64,000 bases of DNA from Paenibacillus camerounensis (GTDB lineage Bacteria > Bacillota > Bacilli > Paenibacillales > Paenibacillaceae). Below are positions 41,630 through 49,536 of the stretch, one piece after another. The DNA is taken from assembly GCF_000723885.1 (NCBI RefSeq), contig NZ_CCDG010000011.1:146810-210809 (forward strand), written 5' to 3'. Under the pieces are notes generated by a model. That model ran no database searches. It was not told the origin of the DNA and was given only the letters and a program-made list of their open reading frames with translations. The stretch's first letter is position 1. Each line of letters begins with the position of its first letter. The position numbers and the translations under genes were made by a program.

Positions 41630-42757
41630 ATGCGAAAATGGGGTCTGCATTACTTAACAGGTTTACTGATTTTGGCGGTCATACTGGCAGGCTGCGGTTC
41701 CGGCAACAACAACTCAGCCAGTGATAATGCAAGCATGGCTAATATGAATGCATCTTCTGAGGCTCTGACACAGGCTGCGCCTGCAGCTGAAGAAACATCG
41801 GAGTACAGCAGTGCCGCAGACACAAGCACAGATACAACGGCACGCGGAGAAGCAGCAGGCGGCAGCCCGGCAGTTGAGGACTCCGGCTCAGGACAGCAGG
41901 GGTCAGAAGGTACAGCCGGATTTAGCGGTGTTGACGTTGCAGCCGGGCTGAACAAGAAGCTGATCTACAAAGCGAACATTACAATGGAAGTGGAGGATTA
42001 CGGCGCTGCCCAGTCGGAGGTGCGTAATCTGGTTACCCTGACAGGCGGATATATCATCGGGTTCACCGAGAATATGTCAGATTACGAAAAAGGCGGAACC
42101 TTTATTGTGAAGGTGCCGGCAGCCGGTTTTTCTCCGTTTCTTGATAAGCTGGAGCAGATAAAGAACGATGGAGTACAGCGAAGCATTGAAGGACAGGATG
42201 TGTCAGAGGAATATGTGGATCTGGAATCCCGCCTGAAGGCGAAGCAGCTGATGGAGAAGCAGTACATTGATTTCATGTCTAAAGCGACCAAATCCGCTGA
42301 CCTCGTTGCCTTTGCCAATGAGCTCGGAGCTATCCAGGAATCGATTGAGAAGATCAAGGGCAGAATGCGCTACATTGATCAGAATGTATCCTTCTCCACA
42401 GTGGAGCTCCGGCTCTACCAGAGCGATTCGGGCATTATTGATATTCAGAAAAAAGAGCAGGGACCGCTGCTGACACGGGCATCTGATGCACTGACGAAGA
42501 GTCTGCATGCCTTGTCGGTAACGTTCCAGTGGCTGTTTGTCTTCCTGGCGGCCGCGCTGCCGATCTTAATTGTAGCTGCTATCCTTGCAGTAATCGTGTT
42601 CTTTATCCGCAAGCGGCTGAAACAGCGGGAAGCGGCTAATCCGGAGCGGAGCCGGCAGACGGGCAGAACGCAGCAGGCCTTGGCGCAGCAAGACGACGGG
42701 AAGCTCCCTGCGGAAGCAGCCCCCGGCAAAGAAGAGGCTGATGAACTGGATAAGTAG
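41630..42757 (+). CDS. DUF4349 lipoprotein with C-terminal membrane helix
   Basis: A 375-residue envelope protein. It has a signal with lipobox VILAGC (~residue 20), a Ser/Ala/Gly/Glu-rich linker to ~110, then the DUF4349 domain (KLIYKANITMEVEDYGAAQS, TLTGGYIIGFTENMS, a coiled stretch around RLKAKQLMEKQYIDFMSKAT). A membrane helix follows (WLFVFLAAALPILIVAAILA, ~300-320) with a basic, Gln-rich inner tail. Lipid anchor plus helix would tie it to the membrane twice. The function is unknown. The ATG at 41630 follows GGAGGA; the frame start at 41612 does not. Confidence 0.83.
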   Translation: MRKWGLHYLTGLLILAVILAGCGSGNNNSASDNASMANMNASSEALTQAAPAAEETSEYSSAADTSTDTTARGEAAGGSPAVEDSGSGQQGSEGTAGFSGVDVAAGLNKKLIYKANITMEVEDYGAAQSEVRNLVTLTGGYIIGFTENMSDYEKGGTFIVKVPAAGFSPFLDKLEQIKNDGVQRSIEGQDVSEEYVDLESRLKAKQLMEKQYIDFMSKATKSADLVAFANELGAIQESIEKIKGRMRYIDQNVSFSTVELRLYQSDSGIIDIQKKEQGPLLTRASDALTKSLHALSVTFQWLFVFLAAALPILIVAAILAVIVFFIRKRLKQREAANPERSRQTGRTQQALAQQDDGKLPAEAAPGKEEADELDK

Positions 42758-42844
42758 CTTGACGCAGTTAAGGTAATGCAGCAGAAGCCTCCGGAACTCT
42801 TTTAGCTGGAATGGTGATGAGGATTACGGGGGCTATGCTGCGCG

Positions 42845-42958
42845 TATGTACAGAGCTCTACCAATCAACCGGCTGTGATCCGGAAGGCAGCGTTTTACGA
42901 GCGGTTTGGTTTTGTGCCAAGAGCTGCTGATGCACCGGGGATGAGTCTGCTTCTATAA
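42845..42958 (+). pseudogene. C-terminal relic of a GNAT acetyltransferase
   Basis: One frame reads AVIRKAAFYERFGFVPRAAD, then APGMSLLL and stops. The FYERFGF plus late PGM pattern is the end of GNAT N-acetyltransferases. Upstream the frame loses all family features and has no start or ribosome site, so the first ~100 residues are gone. Confidence 0.55.
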
Positions 42959-42989
42959 GTGTGCCGGCAAGGTCTTGCCGCGTAACCGT

Positions 42990-43028
42990 AAAGCCTCCAG
43001 ACCGTTATTTAACGGACCTGGAGGCTTT
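42990..43028. terminator. Intrinsic terminator
   Basis: Stem AAAGCCTCCAG / CTGGAGGCTTT with a 17-base loop, just past the end of the convergent msrAB gene. Active mainly for that gene; flanks are modest on both sides. Confidence 0.7.
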
Positions 43029-43049
43029 GGCTGTGTTTAGGGGGATTAC

Positions 43050-44036
43050 TTAAGCATACTGGAAAAGCACCCGGTATTCGCCGTACCCTTCCTTTTCGAG
43101 ATCTTCCTTGGGAACGAAGCGCAGTGCAGCCGAATTGATGCAGTAACGCAGTCCGTTCTCTCCGGGACCGTCGGTAAAGACATGGCCGAGATGTGAATCG
43201 GCAGTCTGGCTGCGCACCTCGGTACGGATCATCAGATGGCTGAGGTCTGTCTTCTCCTTGACTGCGTAATCACGGACGGGGCGGGTGAAGCTGGGCCAGC
43301 CGCAGCCGGAATCGTATTTGTCCATGGAGCTGAACAGCGGCTCACCGGAGACAATGTCCACATACAGGCCATCACCGTGATGATCCCAGAATTCATTGCG
43401 GAACGGGGATTCAGTCGCGTTATTCTGCGTCACTTCATACTGCAGCGGGGTCAGCCGTGTCTTCAGGCTCTCTTTATCTTCTTTATGCTTCCAGTGGGTC
43501 TCGATAAAAGCTTCCCGGCCGGAGCCCTTGCGGTAACGCTTATAATGCCCCGGATTCTTATGGTGATAATCCTGGTGATACTCCTCGGCAGGGTAAAATG
43601 GCTTGGCTGGCAGGACTGGCGTCACAATGGGTGCCGAGAAGCGCCCGCTGGCCGCAAGAGCTGCCTTGGAAGCTTCAGCCTCAAGCCGCTGCTCTTCCGA
43701 ATGATAAAAAATAGCGGTGCCGTAGGAGGTTCCGCGGTCATGGAACTGGCCTCCGGCATCTGTAGGGTCGATCTGCTGCCAGAACAGCTCAAGCAGCTTG
43801 CTGTATGGGAAAATATCCGGATTAAAGGTGATTTGCACCGCCTCGACGTGCCCGGTCGTTTCTGAGCACACCTCCTGATAGGTCGGATTCACGGTATGAC
43901 CGCCAGTATAACCGGAGACAATCCCGGCAATGCCCGGCAATTCTTCAAAAGGGGATACCATGCACCAGAAGCAGCCGCCGGCAAAGGTAGCTTTTTCTGT
44001 CTTAGAGCCTATATTATCCATTTGATTCTCACTCAT
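43050..44036 (-). CDS. msrAB: Peptide methionine sulfoxide reductase MsrA-MsrB fusion
   Basis: Repairs both S- and R-methionine sulfoxide in oxidised proteins. The 328 residues hold an MsrA domain first, with the catalytic [17 protein letters not shown] (~20-36), and an MsrB domain after ~residue 180 with the SGCGWPSF zinc-type segment, HLGHVF and the catalytic [11 protein letters not shown] (~305). Only one zinc CxxC-like site is visible in MsrB, so zinc binding may be absent. The ATG at 44036 follows GGAGGG; a frame start 9 codons upstream has no site. No signal peptide is present. Confidence 0.94.
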   Translation of the reverse strand: MSENQMDNIGSKTEKATFAGGCFWCMVSPFEELPGIAGIVSGYTGGHTVNPTYQEVCSETTGHVEAVQITFNPDIFPYSKLLELFWQQIDPTDAGGQFHDRGTSYGTAIFYHSEEQRLEAEASKAALAASGRFSAPIVTPVLPAKPFYPAEEYHQDYHHKNPGHYKRYRKGSGREAFIETHWKHKEDKESLKTRLTPLQYEVTQNNATESPFRNEFWDHHGDGLYVDIVSGEPLFSSMDKYDSGCGWPSFTRPVRDYAVKEKTDLSHLMIRTEVRSQTADSHLGHVFTDGPGENGLRYCINSAALRFVPKEDLEKEGYGEYRVLFQYA

Positions 44037-44119
44037 TAATATCCCTCCATTCAAGATGCGCAATGAAATTGATCACAATCTAGAGCTATTATAAAACAAA
44101 CAGGCGACATCTGCCAACG

Positions 44120-44638
44120 TTATGCAAACAGCCTGTCTCCAAGAAATGCGTATAAAGCGATGCCTGGAAGCTTGCCGATACCGGTTGCTGCGAGATAGCT
44201 CCAAAAAGGAAGGCTGGCGGCTCCCGCATAAATATTGACAGCCGACTGCGGTACTACCGGAGCAAGCCTGGCTAGAATAATCGATACGAACGGACGCCGC
44301 TGTACAGCGGAAGTGAATTTAAGCAGTGACGGTACGGATGCCAGATAAGTGGCCGCACGCTGCTGAAACAGATATTTTACTAAACCATACATTATTGCAG
44401 CTGCAATAGTGGTCGCACTCCAGCAGATCAATACCGCAGCGGTACTGCCGTAAATATAGCCGAATAACCCGATAATCAGCTTATACGGAAGGACAGGGAA
44501 AAAAGCCAGCAATATTGCGGCCACAAAGGACAATAGCGGGCTATGATCCTCGCGCAGCCATTCCAGCAGATCATATCTGTAGATAAACGCAAGGATTACT
44601 AGCGAAACATACAGGAATACCGTTATCCATTTTTTCAT
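44120..44638 (-). CDS. TVP38/TMEM64-family (VTT domain) membrane protein
   Basis: A 172-residue membrane protein of the VTT fold shared with DedA. It has FFPVLPYKLIIGLFGYIYGS (~48-67) and ILARLAPVVPQSAVNIYAGA (~120-139), the family helices around a conserved Pro and Gly core. Some members move lipids or lipid carriers; the substrate here is unknown. It is a lone gene about 80 bases downstream of the msrAB start on the same strand. It is the second VTT-superfamily protein in this window (the other is at 36275). Confidence 0.78.
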   Translation of the reverse strand: MKKWITVFLYVSLVILAFIYRYDLLEWLREDHSPLLSFVAAILLAFFPVLPYKLIIGLFGYIYGSTAAVLICWSATTIAAAIMYGLVKYLFQQRAATYLASVPSLLKFTSAVQRRPFVSIILARLAPVVPQSAVNIYAGAASLPFWSYLAATGIGKLPGIALYAFLGDRLFA

Positions 44639-44770
44639 TTTTACTATGCCCCTTCACAAGCTGTTCCCCTCATCATACTGAAAAAAAAGTAATTAATGAA
44701 GCAAAGATCATTGCCGCCGCAAGATGTCACGGTATAATACATCTATACGACATGTAAAGGAAGATGTACT

Positions 44771-45706
44771 ATGAATACTCCTGTGCGTAAAAGAGTGGCG
44801 CTGATCGGGATCGGCGATATTGCCCGCAAAGTATATCTGCCGCTGCTGTCCCGCCATGATCAGGCGGAGGTAGTCGGCTTATTGAGCCATTCACCGGCAA
44901 CTGTGCAGGGAGCTGTCCGTTCTTACCGTCTTGCCAAAGGGACTACGGATCTGGATGAGCTGCTGTCATGGGACCTGGATGCAGTATTTGTGCACAGTCC
45001 AACTACAACCCATTATGAGTATGTTACAAAATGTCTGGAGCACGGTTTACCGGTGTATGTAGATAAGCCGCTGTCCTACAATCTGGAGGAGTCGCAGCGG
45101 ATGGCAGAGCTGGCCGAGAACCGCGGGCTGCTGCTTGCTGTCGGCTTCAACCGCCGTTTTGCACCTATGTATACGGCAGCCAAGGCCTGGCTGGAGAAGG
45201 CCGGGGGAATCAGCCTGTGCAATGCGGTGAAGCACCGGACCGGCGTGCAGAACAGCACCAGCCATGAGACGGTCCATGATGATCTGATTCATATGCTTGA
45301 TCTGCTGCTGTGGCTCTGCGGTAACGATTATGAGCTGCTGAGAAGCCGGCTTACCTCTGACAGTGAAGGCCGTCTGCTGCAGTCATCCGGAATCCTTGGC
45401 TGGAACACCGGTGTCACCGGAATGTACAGTATGGTCAGGGATGCCGGAGCCGATATGGAGAAGCTGGAGCTACACGGCAATGGCAGATCAGTTGAGGTGA
45501 CGGACCTGGAACAGGCTGTTCTATATGAGAAGGGCGCATTGCCCCGCAGCCAGAATTTCGGAAGCTGGGACACGGTGCTGGAGCGCAGAGGATTCAGCGG
45601 GGCGGTAAAGCACTTTTTAAGCACTATTCATACACCGGAGCTATGCAGCATCGGCGCATCTAATGTATTGCCGAGCCATAGGCTGGCTGCAGAGCTTACT
45701 GAATGA
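44771..45706 (+). CDS. Gfo/Idh/MocA-family oxidoreductase
   Basis: A 311-residue NAD(P)-dependent oxidoreductase. The N-terminal Rossmann fold begins VALIGIGDIARKVYLPLLSR with the GxGxxA fingerprint. VYVDKPLSYNLEESQRMAEL (~97, catalytic-type EKP-like Lys) and VGFNRRFAPMYTAAKAW follow, then the C-terminal beta sheet domain with HDDLIHMLDLLLWL. The substrate cannot be read. The next gene begins 26 bases later, so the pair may be co-expressed. Confidence 0.85.
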   Translation: MNTPVRKRVALIGIGDIARKVYLPLLSRHDQAEVVGLLSHSPATVQGAVRSYRLAKGTTDLDELLSWDLDAVFVHSPTTTHYEYVTKCLEHGLPVYVDKPLSYNLEESQRMAELAENRGLLLAVGFNRRFAPMYTAAKAWLEKAGGISLCNAVKHRTGVQNSTSHETVHDDLIHMLDLLLWLCGNDYELLRSRLTSDSEGRLLQSSGILGWNTGVTGMYSMVRDAGADMEKLELHGNGRSVEVTDLEQAVLYEKGALPRSQNFGSWDTVLERRGFSGAVKHFLSTIHTPELCSIGASNVLPSHRLAAELTE

Positions 45707-45731
45707 CAGAGGAATTGAGAGGAGTTAGAGC

Positions 45732-46055
45732 ATGGACGAATACCGCAAATCAATGGAGGAACAAATCATCGAGAGCTATAAGCGGGATGAGGAAATGATG
45801 ATTCTTGTGTTTGCCCAGTGGTGTGTGAACAACAAGCTTGACCCGCATGAATTGTATCTGCAGGCTTATCCGCAGCAGGAGGGCAATGCCGCACTCGGCC
45901 GGGCACTTGCTCTGACTGTACCTGAAGAGGAAGCGGGAGATATTTCGGATGATACCGTTCTCGGTGTACTGTCGCTGTACGGGAATGATGATCTGGCTTA
46001 TGCAGTAACTGAGGCGATTGCCCGGCGTAAGCCGCAGCAAGGCACAAGGGATTGA
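45732..46055 (+). CDS. Hypothetical protein, 107 residues
   Basis: A small soluble protein I do not recognise. The N-terminal half is helical and acidic (RKSMEEQIIESYKRDEEMMI) with a single Cys-Trp pattern (FAQWCVNNKLDP). The rest has LGVLSLYGNDDLAYAVTEAI. GAGGAG precedes the ATG. It lies just after the oxidoreductase gene, perhaps in one transcript. Confidence 0.6.
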   Translation: MDEYRKSMEEQIIESYKRDEEMMILVFAQWCVNNKLDPHELYLQAYPQQEGNAALGRALALTVPEEEAGDISDDTVLGVLSLYGNDDLAYAVTEAIARRKPQQGTRD

Positions 46056-46140
46056 CACTGCAGATATAATGGGATAGGGCTGATGAACTTTTTTTTGGTA
46101 AACGATGTTCATTACGCTATAAATATGTTAAAATTATATA

Positions 46141-46155
46141 TACTAACTTATAGTA
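46141..46155. promoter_or_regulatory. Candidate HxlR/YodB-type operator
   Basis: TACTAACTTATAGTA has TACT/AGTA arms as in YodB-type sites. It lies 27 bases before the HxlR gene, where an autorepressor would bind. Confidence 0.42.
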
Positions 46156-46181
46156 AGCTTTACAACTGAGAGGTGAGAACA

Positions 46182-46499
46182 ATGGAAGAACATCAGCTGA
46201 CGATGTGCCCAAGATTCGAAACGGCCTTCTCTTTCTTAGGCAAACGCTGGAATGGACTTATTATCCAGACATTGATGAGCGGCCCGAAGCGCTTTAAGGA
46301 TATCTCCGGACTGATCCCGTCAATGAGCGATAAGATGCTGTCGGAACGAATGAAGGATCTGGAATGCGAAGGTATTCTGGTAAGACATGTGTATCCCGAA
46401 ACTCCGGTACGCATCGAGTATGAATTAACGGTTAAAGGCCGGGCACTTGAGCCGGTCATGCAGCAGATCCAGTCCTGGGCCGAGAGCTGGGTCGAGTAA
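46182..46499 (+). CDS. HxlR-family transcriptional regulator
   Basis: A 105-residue winged-helix regulator. It has LTMCPRFETAFSFLGKRWNG with the single N-terminal Cys that in YodB/CatR-type proteins senses quinones and diamide, then ISGLIPSMSDKMLSERMKDL (recognition helix) and a wing with RIEYELTVKGRALEPV. The ATG at 46182 follows AGGTGAG; the frame start three codons before has no site. No target gene is adjacent, so it may control itself and distant genes. Confidence 0.87.
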   Translation: MEEHQLTMCPRFETAFSFLGKRWNGLIIQTLMSGPKRFKDISGLIPSMSDKMLSERMKDLECEGILVRHVYPETPVRIEYELTVKGRALEPVMQQIQSWAESWVE

Positions 46500-46523
46500 T
46501 CCGGCGGTACAAGTCCTGTTGAT

Positions 46524-46559
46524 AGCCCCTTTTTCCGCTAATGGAGAGAGGGGCTTTTT
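46524..46559 (+). terminator. Intrinsic terminator after the HxlR gene
   Basis: Stem AGCCCCT / AGGGGCT, loop of 18 bases, five T. Confidence 0.75.
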
Positions 46560-46727
46560 CAAATTTAAATAAATAAAACTTGCACAACTAACGCGAAAAT
46601 GTAATATAATAGGAAAAACTAGCGTGGCCAGCCTGTCTAGCCCTGATTATGATGTCGCAGAGAATGATAGTGAAAGCGCAACCATATTGTGAGGTCCGTT
46701 CTGCACAACATTTAGGAGGCGAGGAAA

Positions 46728-47450
46728 ATGAAAAATACCTTGTTTTCCCGGGAAATAACCTATGGAAAAGAGGATGTTGCCGAGCTGGAGGCCGCTTCGA
46801 TTAAAGTGCAGCTAATTTATGATAAGGCGTTGTTCATGCTGCACGGCCATTTACCCGATTCCTTGTGGGACTTGTGGATTGGTGTGCCCTATGACATTAT
46901 CTCCTCTCTGTACAAAGGGGATAACGACAGCGGACGTGTATTTCAAAAATGGATCCAGAGTCCTTCCGGCTGGAAATGCATCGGCTGTGAACGGCATTGC
47001 CTGGAGCCGGCGGAGCCCTCAAGACAGGCTGCTGCCAGCGGTCAGCGGTTATTCACGTTTCACAACGGGATCAGGCAGAGTATGGTGCTTCAGGCGGCAA
47101 TCTGGTCGCTCTATGAGAATACACTGCTTTTTCAGCAGTATCTGGGCAATGACGCCTTTCTGGATGGTGCTGAGCTGGATACAATATCCGCGTATTTCGT
47201 ACCGACGTATGTTAATCCGTACAGGCTGAAGGAGATCGGCAAGCGTTACAAAGAATACAAGCAGGATCACATAGAGATCTACCAGGAGTGGATATCCGCC
47301 CCTGATCTGGTCCTGCAGTGGAACGGCGGGCTGACCGAAGGCAGATGGATGACCGGCGTGTATGTCGATCATTCCCGGTTTGCCGGGCTTGGGCCGTACC
47401 TGAAGGATGCGCAGGGGAAGCGGACGTATATGCAGGCAACGGTAAGGTAG
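46728..47450 (+). CDS. Hypothetical protein, 240 residues
   Basis: A soluble 240-residue protein I do not recognise. It has an N-terminal region LIYDKALFMLHGHLPDSLWD, a CxxCxxxC pattern in KCIGCERHC (~85-93) that could hold a metal, several aromatic-rich helices (AAIWSLYENTLLFQQYLGND) and an ending WMTGVYVDHSRFAGLGPYLK. AGGAGGCGAGG precedes the ATG. It is flanked by terminators or gaps on both sides, so it is a single-gene unit. Confidence 0.62.
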   Translation: MKNTLFSREITYGKEDVAELEAASIKVQLIYDKALFMLHGHLPDSLWDLWIGVPYDIISSLYKGDNDSGRVFQKWIQSPSGWKCIGCERHCLEPAEPSRQAAASGQRLFTFHNGIRQSMVLQAAIWSLYENTLLFQQYLGNDAFLDGAELDTISAYFVPTYVNPYRLKEIGKRYKEYKQDHIEIYQEWISAPDLVLQWNGGLTEGRWMTGVYVDHSRFAGLGPYLKDAQGKRTYMQATVR

Positions 47451-47662
47451 ACAATAAGCTGAATAAGTAATGTTACGGAGCTTGGCTGCTGGAATACGGG
47501 GAACCGGATCTGAATTACGCCGTTGGGGAATCAAACGTATTGAGCTCTGTGTTCAATAAAATTTTATATATTTAGTGCGCAAAATCACAAGCCGGGGTTC
47601 TGCCAGACGTTATTGTGTAGAGGTAAGAAAGAACCTAGACCAATAATGATAAGGGAGGGCCT

Positions 47663-48391
47663 ATGATGACGGCCAATCAATTGAATCATACAAACGGACA
47701 GCTTAGCTTCAGCGGTGAAGATTTTGTGAGAGATATCGTACTGCAATTTCCGAAAGCTGCAGATTACTTTAAAGGACAGCGGATCGATTTCTGCTGCGGC
47801 GGAGCAAAGCCGCTGGCTGAAGCAGCTGAAGAGAAGGGGCTGAATGCAGACCAGCTGCTCGGTGATCTGCAGAAGCTGGTAGAGGAGCATCCTGTGCTTG
47901 AGGAAGATACCAGATGGAATCAGGCATCTTCCCGTGAGCTGGTAGAGCATATTGTGAACAAGCATCACCGCTACCTGCGTGAAGAGCTTCCGCAGATCAG
48001 CCAGAACGTCACTAAGGTGTTCCGGGTACATGGCGACGATTCCCCGCATCTGGCTGAAGTTCACCGCCTGTTCAACCTGCTGCGTGAAGATCTGCTGAAG
48101 CATACAGCACAGGAAGAGGAAGTGGAATTCCCTAAAATGCTGGCTTACAGCGAAAATCCAAGTGAAGCAGGCTTGGCTGAGCTGCATGAGCTGCTGCACA
48201 ATCTGGAGCAGGAGCATGAAGGGGCGGGCGAAATTCTGCGTGAGCTGCGTGCGGTTACGGGAGATTTCACTCCGCCGCCGCATGCCTGCACAACATATCG
48301 CTTGACCTATGCCCGGCTTGAGGAGCTGGAAGGCATGACCTTCGAGCATGTTCATCTGGAAAATAATAACCTGTTTTTGCGCTATCAATAA
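47663..48391 (+). CDS. Iron-sulfur cluster repair di-iron protein (RIC, ScdA/YtfE family)
   Basis: Repairs iron-sulfur clusters damaged by nitric oxide or oxidants. The 242 residues have an N-terminal DUF542/ScdA domain with the motif IDFCCGGAKPLAEAAEEKGL (~49-68). A hemerythrin-like four-helix bundle follows, with histidines for a di-iron site (LVEHIVNKHHRYLREELPQI ~94, HTAQEEEVEFP ~147, HELLHNLEQEHEGAGEILR ~175). It lies 1.1 kb before the Fnr-controlled nirBDC genes, which fits nitrite/NO stress. A weak Fnr-like sequence (AGTGCGCAAAATCACA at 47574-47589) precedes it. Confidence 0.9.
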   Translation: MMTANQLNHTNGQLSFSGEDFVRDIVLQFPKAADYFKGQRIDFCCGGAKPLAEAAEEKGLNADQLLGDLQKLVEEHPVLEEDTRWNQASSRELVEHIVNKHHRYLREELPQISQNVTKVFRVHGDDSPHLAEVHRLFNLLREDLLKHTAQEEEVEFPKMLAYSENPSEAGLAELHELLHNLEQEHEGAGEILRELRAVTGDFTPPPHACTTYRLTYARLEELEGMTFEHVHLENNNLFLRYQ

Positions 48392-48416
48392 GCAGCATCA
48401 ACAGAGCTGGCTGTGG

Positions 48417-48438
48417 AAAGCCCCTTCGGGGGCTTTTT
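48417..48438 (+). terminator. Intrinsic terminator after the RIC gene
   Basis: Compact stem AAAGCCCC-TTCG-GGGGCTTT with T tract; the UUCG-type loop makes it strong. Confidence 0.87.
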
Positions 48439-48591
48439 GTGTGCAGAAAAGTAAAAATGCCGGTGATCGGCAAAATGATTTGAGAAGCCTGTCTGTTTAC
48501 GTTATCCTTAAATAAGGAGTAATACATAACGACTACATGCCTGAGAAGATGCTGGAAGCTGTGTCAGGCAAAAGAAGGCGGGTGCCTGGAA

Positions 48592-49287
48592 TTGAAGGTG
48601 AATGGGTTATGGCGGATATGTTGGGGTCTCATCCTGATTATGATTGTAGGGGGCTGTGAAGCCCTGGGGGCAAATCTTGAAGTGAATAATGTTGCCGCTG
48701 GTGCCCCTCAGCCGGCATTCTCAGTAAAGATCGGAGATAATGACCTGACCGGGAGCTCCGGGCGGCAGATCAGTGATGCATTTAAGCCTGACATCACTGT
48801 CAAGGAGCTGCTTAATGCCAGCGGCCTGGTCACTTTTTCCGGAGACGGAACTTCTTTGCTGAGTGTAAATCATATATCGCTCAGTCCTGACATGGCCTGG
48901 GAGATTCAATTAAGCGGTAAAACGGCGGCAGATTTAAGCACCGTAGTGAAGCGTGAGGACATGATCCTTATAACAGCCGCAGCGGCACAGGCAGCCCCGT
49001 TGCAGCCTGTCATCCTGACTATTAACGGCGGAAGCGGCCAGCCGGAGCTGACACATTCCTATGTTATGCCTTATGCTGAGGATATGACCGTGAGAGGGCT
49101 GCTGAAGAGCAGCGGCCATGTCCGCCTGGCGGAGAATAACAAGACACTGATCGCTGTCAAGGAATACAAGCCGTTATCCAATGAAGAGTGGAAGCTGAAG
49201 CTGAATGATAAGGCGCTGCTGGACAACGGAATTGACATGAAGCTGAGAATCCAGGATGAGCTGGAGATATCCCTTGTTCTGCGATAA
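48592..49287 (+). CDS. Lipoprotein with two DUF4430-like repeats
   Basis: A 231-residue lipoprotein with lipobox IVGGC (~residue 22) and a tandem duplication. ITVKELLNASGLVTFSGDGT (~65) and MTVRGLLKSSGHVRLAENNK (~165) align, and each is followed by a W-x(1-2)-L-x-L strand (AWEIQLSGK, EWKLKLNDK). The repeats look like the beta-grasp DUF4430/transcobalamin C-terminal fold found in secreted proteins. The ligand is unknown. The start is a TTG behind AGAAGGCGGG, a weaker site than usual. Confidence 0.65.
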   Translation: MKVNGLWRICWGLILIMIVGGCEALGANLEVNNVAAGAPQPAFSVKIGDNDLTGSSGRQISDAFKPDITVKELLNASGLVTFSGDGTSLLSVNHISLSPDMAWEIQLSGKTAADLSTVVKREDMILITAAAAQAAPLQPVILTINGGSGQPELTHSYVMPYAEDMTVRGLLKSSGHVRLAENNKTLIAVKEYKPLSNEEWKLKLNDKALLDNGIDMKLRIQDELEISLVLR

Positions 49288-49307
49288 CATAATGTAACAT
49301 GAATTAT

Positions 49308-49363
49308 ACAGCCGGATTTCTCTATATGGCCTTCATTGGCGATAGAGAATCTGGCTGTTTTTT
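49308..49363 (+). terminator. Intrinsic terminator
   Basis: Stem ACAGCCGGATT / GATCTGGCTGT-like extended by TCTCTA/TAGAGA, with T6. It ends the DUF4430-type gene before the nir promoter. Confidence 0.75.
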
Positions 49364-49417
49364 GTGAAAAAATCAGTAATTATCTATTCCTGTGTAAGCT
49401 TACATGACATGTAATAT

Positions 49418-49433
49418 TGTGAAAACATTCACA
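49418..49433. promoter_or_regulatory. Fnr box, distal
   Basis: TGTGAAAACATTCACA, a perfect TGTGA-N6-TCACA. Its centre is about 63.5 bases before the likely nirB transcription start and 21 bp from the second box. Confidence 0.85.
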
Positions 49434-49438
49434 ATTAT

Positions 49439-49454
49439 TGTGATTGTAATCACA
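49439..49454. promoter_or_regulatory. Fnr box, proximal
   Basis: TGTGATTGTAATCACA, also a perfect match. Its centre is about 42.5 bases before the likely transcription start, the classic place for activation by Fnr. Confidence 0.88.
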
Positions 49455-49476
49455 AATGCCGTTCAAATTTAAAATG

Positions 49477-49482
49477 TATAAT
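49477..49482 (+). promoter_or_regulatory. -10 element of nirB
   Basis: Perfect TATAAT, 55 bases before the GTG start. There is no good -35, because the proximal Fnr box occupies that place. Confidence 0.75.
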
Positions 49483-49536
49483 TCAGGTACGAGATAAAAT
49501 TCAAAGAATTTTAAGAGCTTTGGGGAGGTTTTAACA

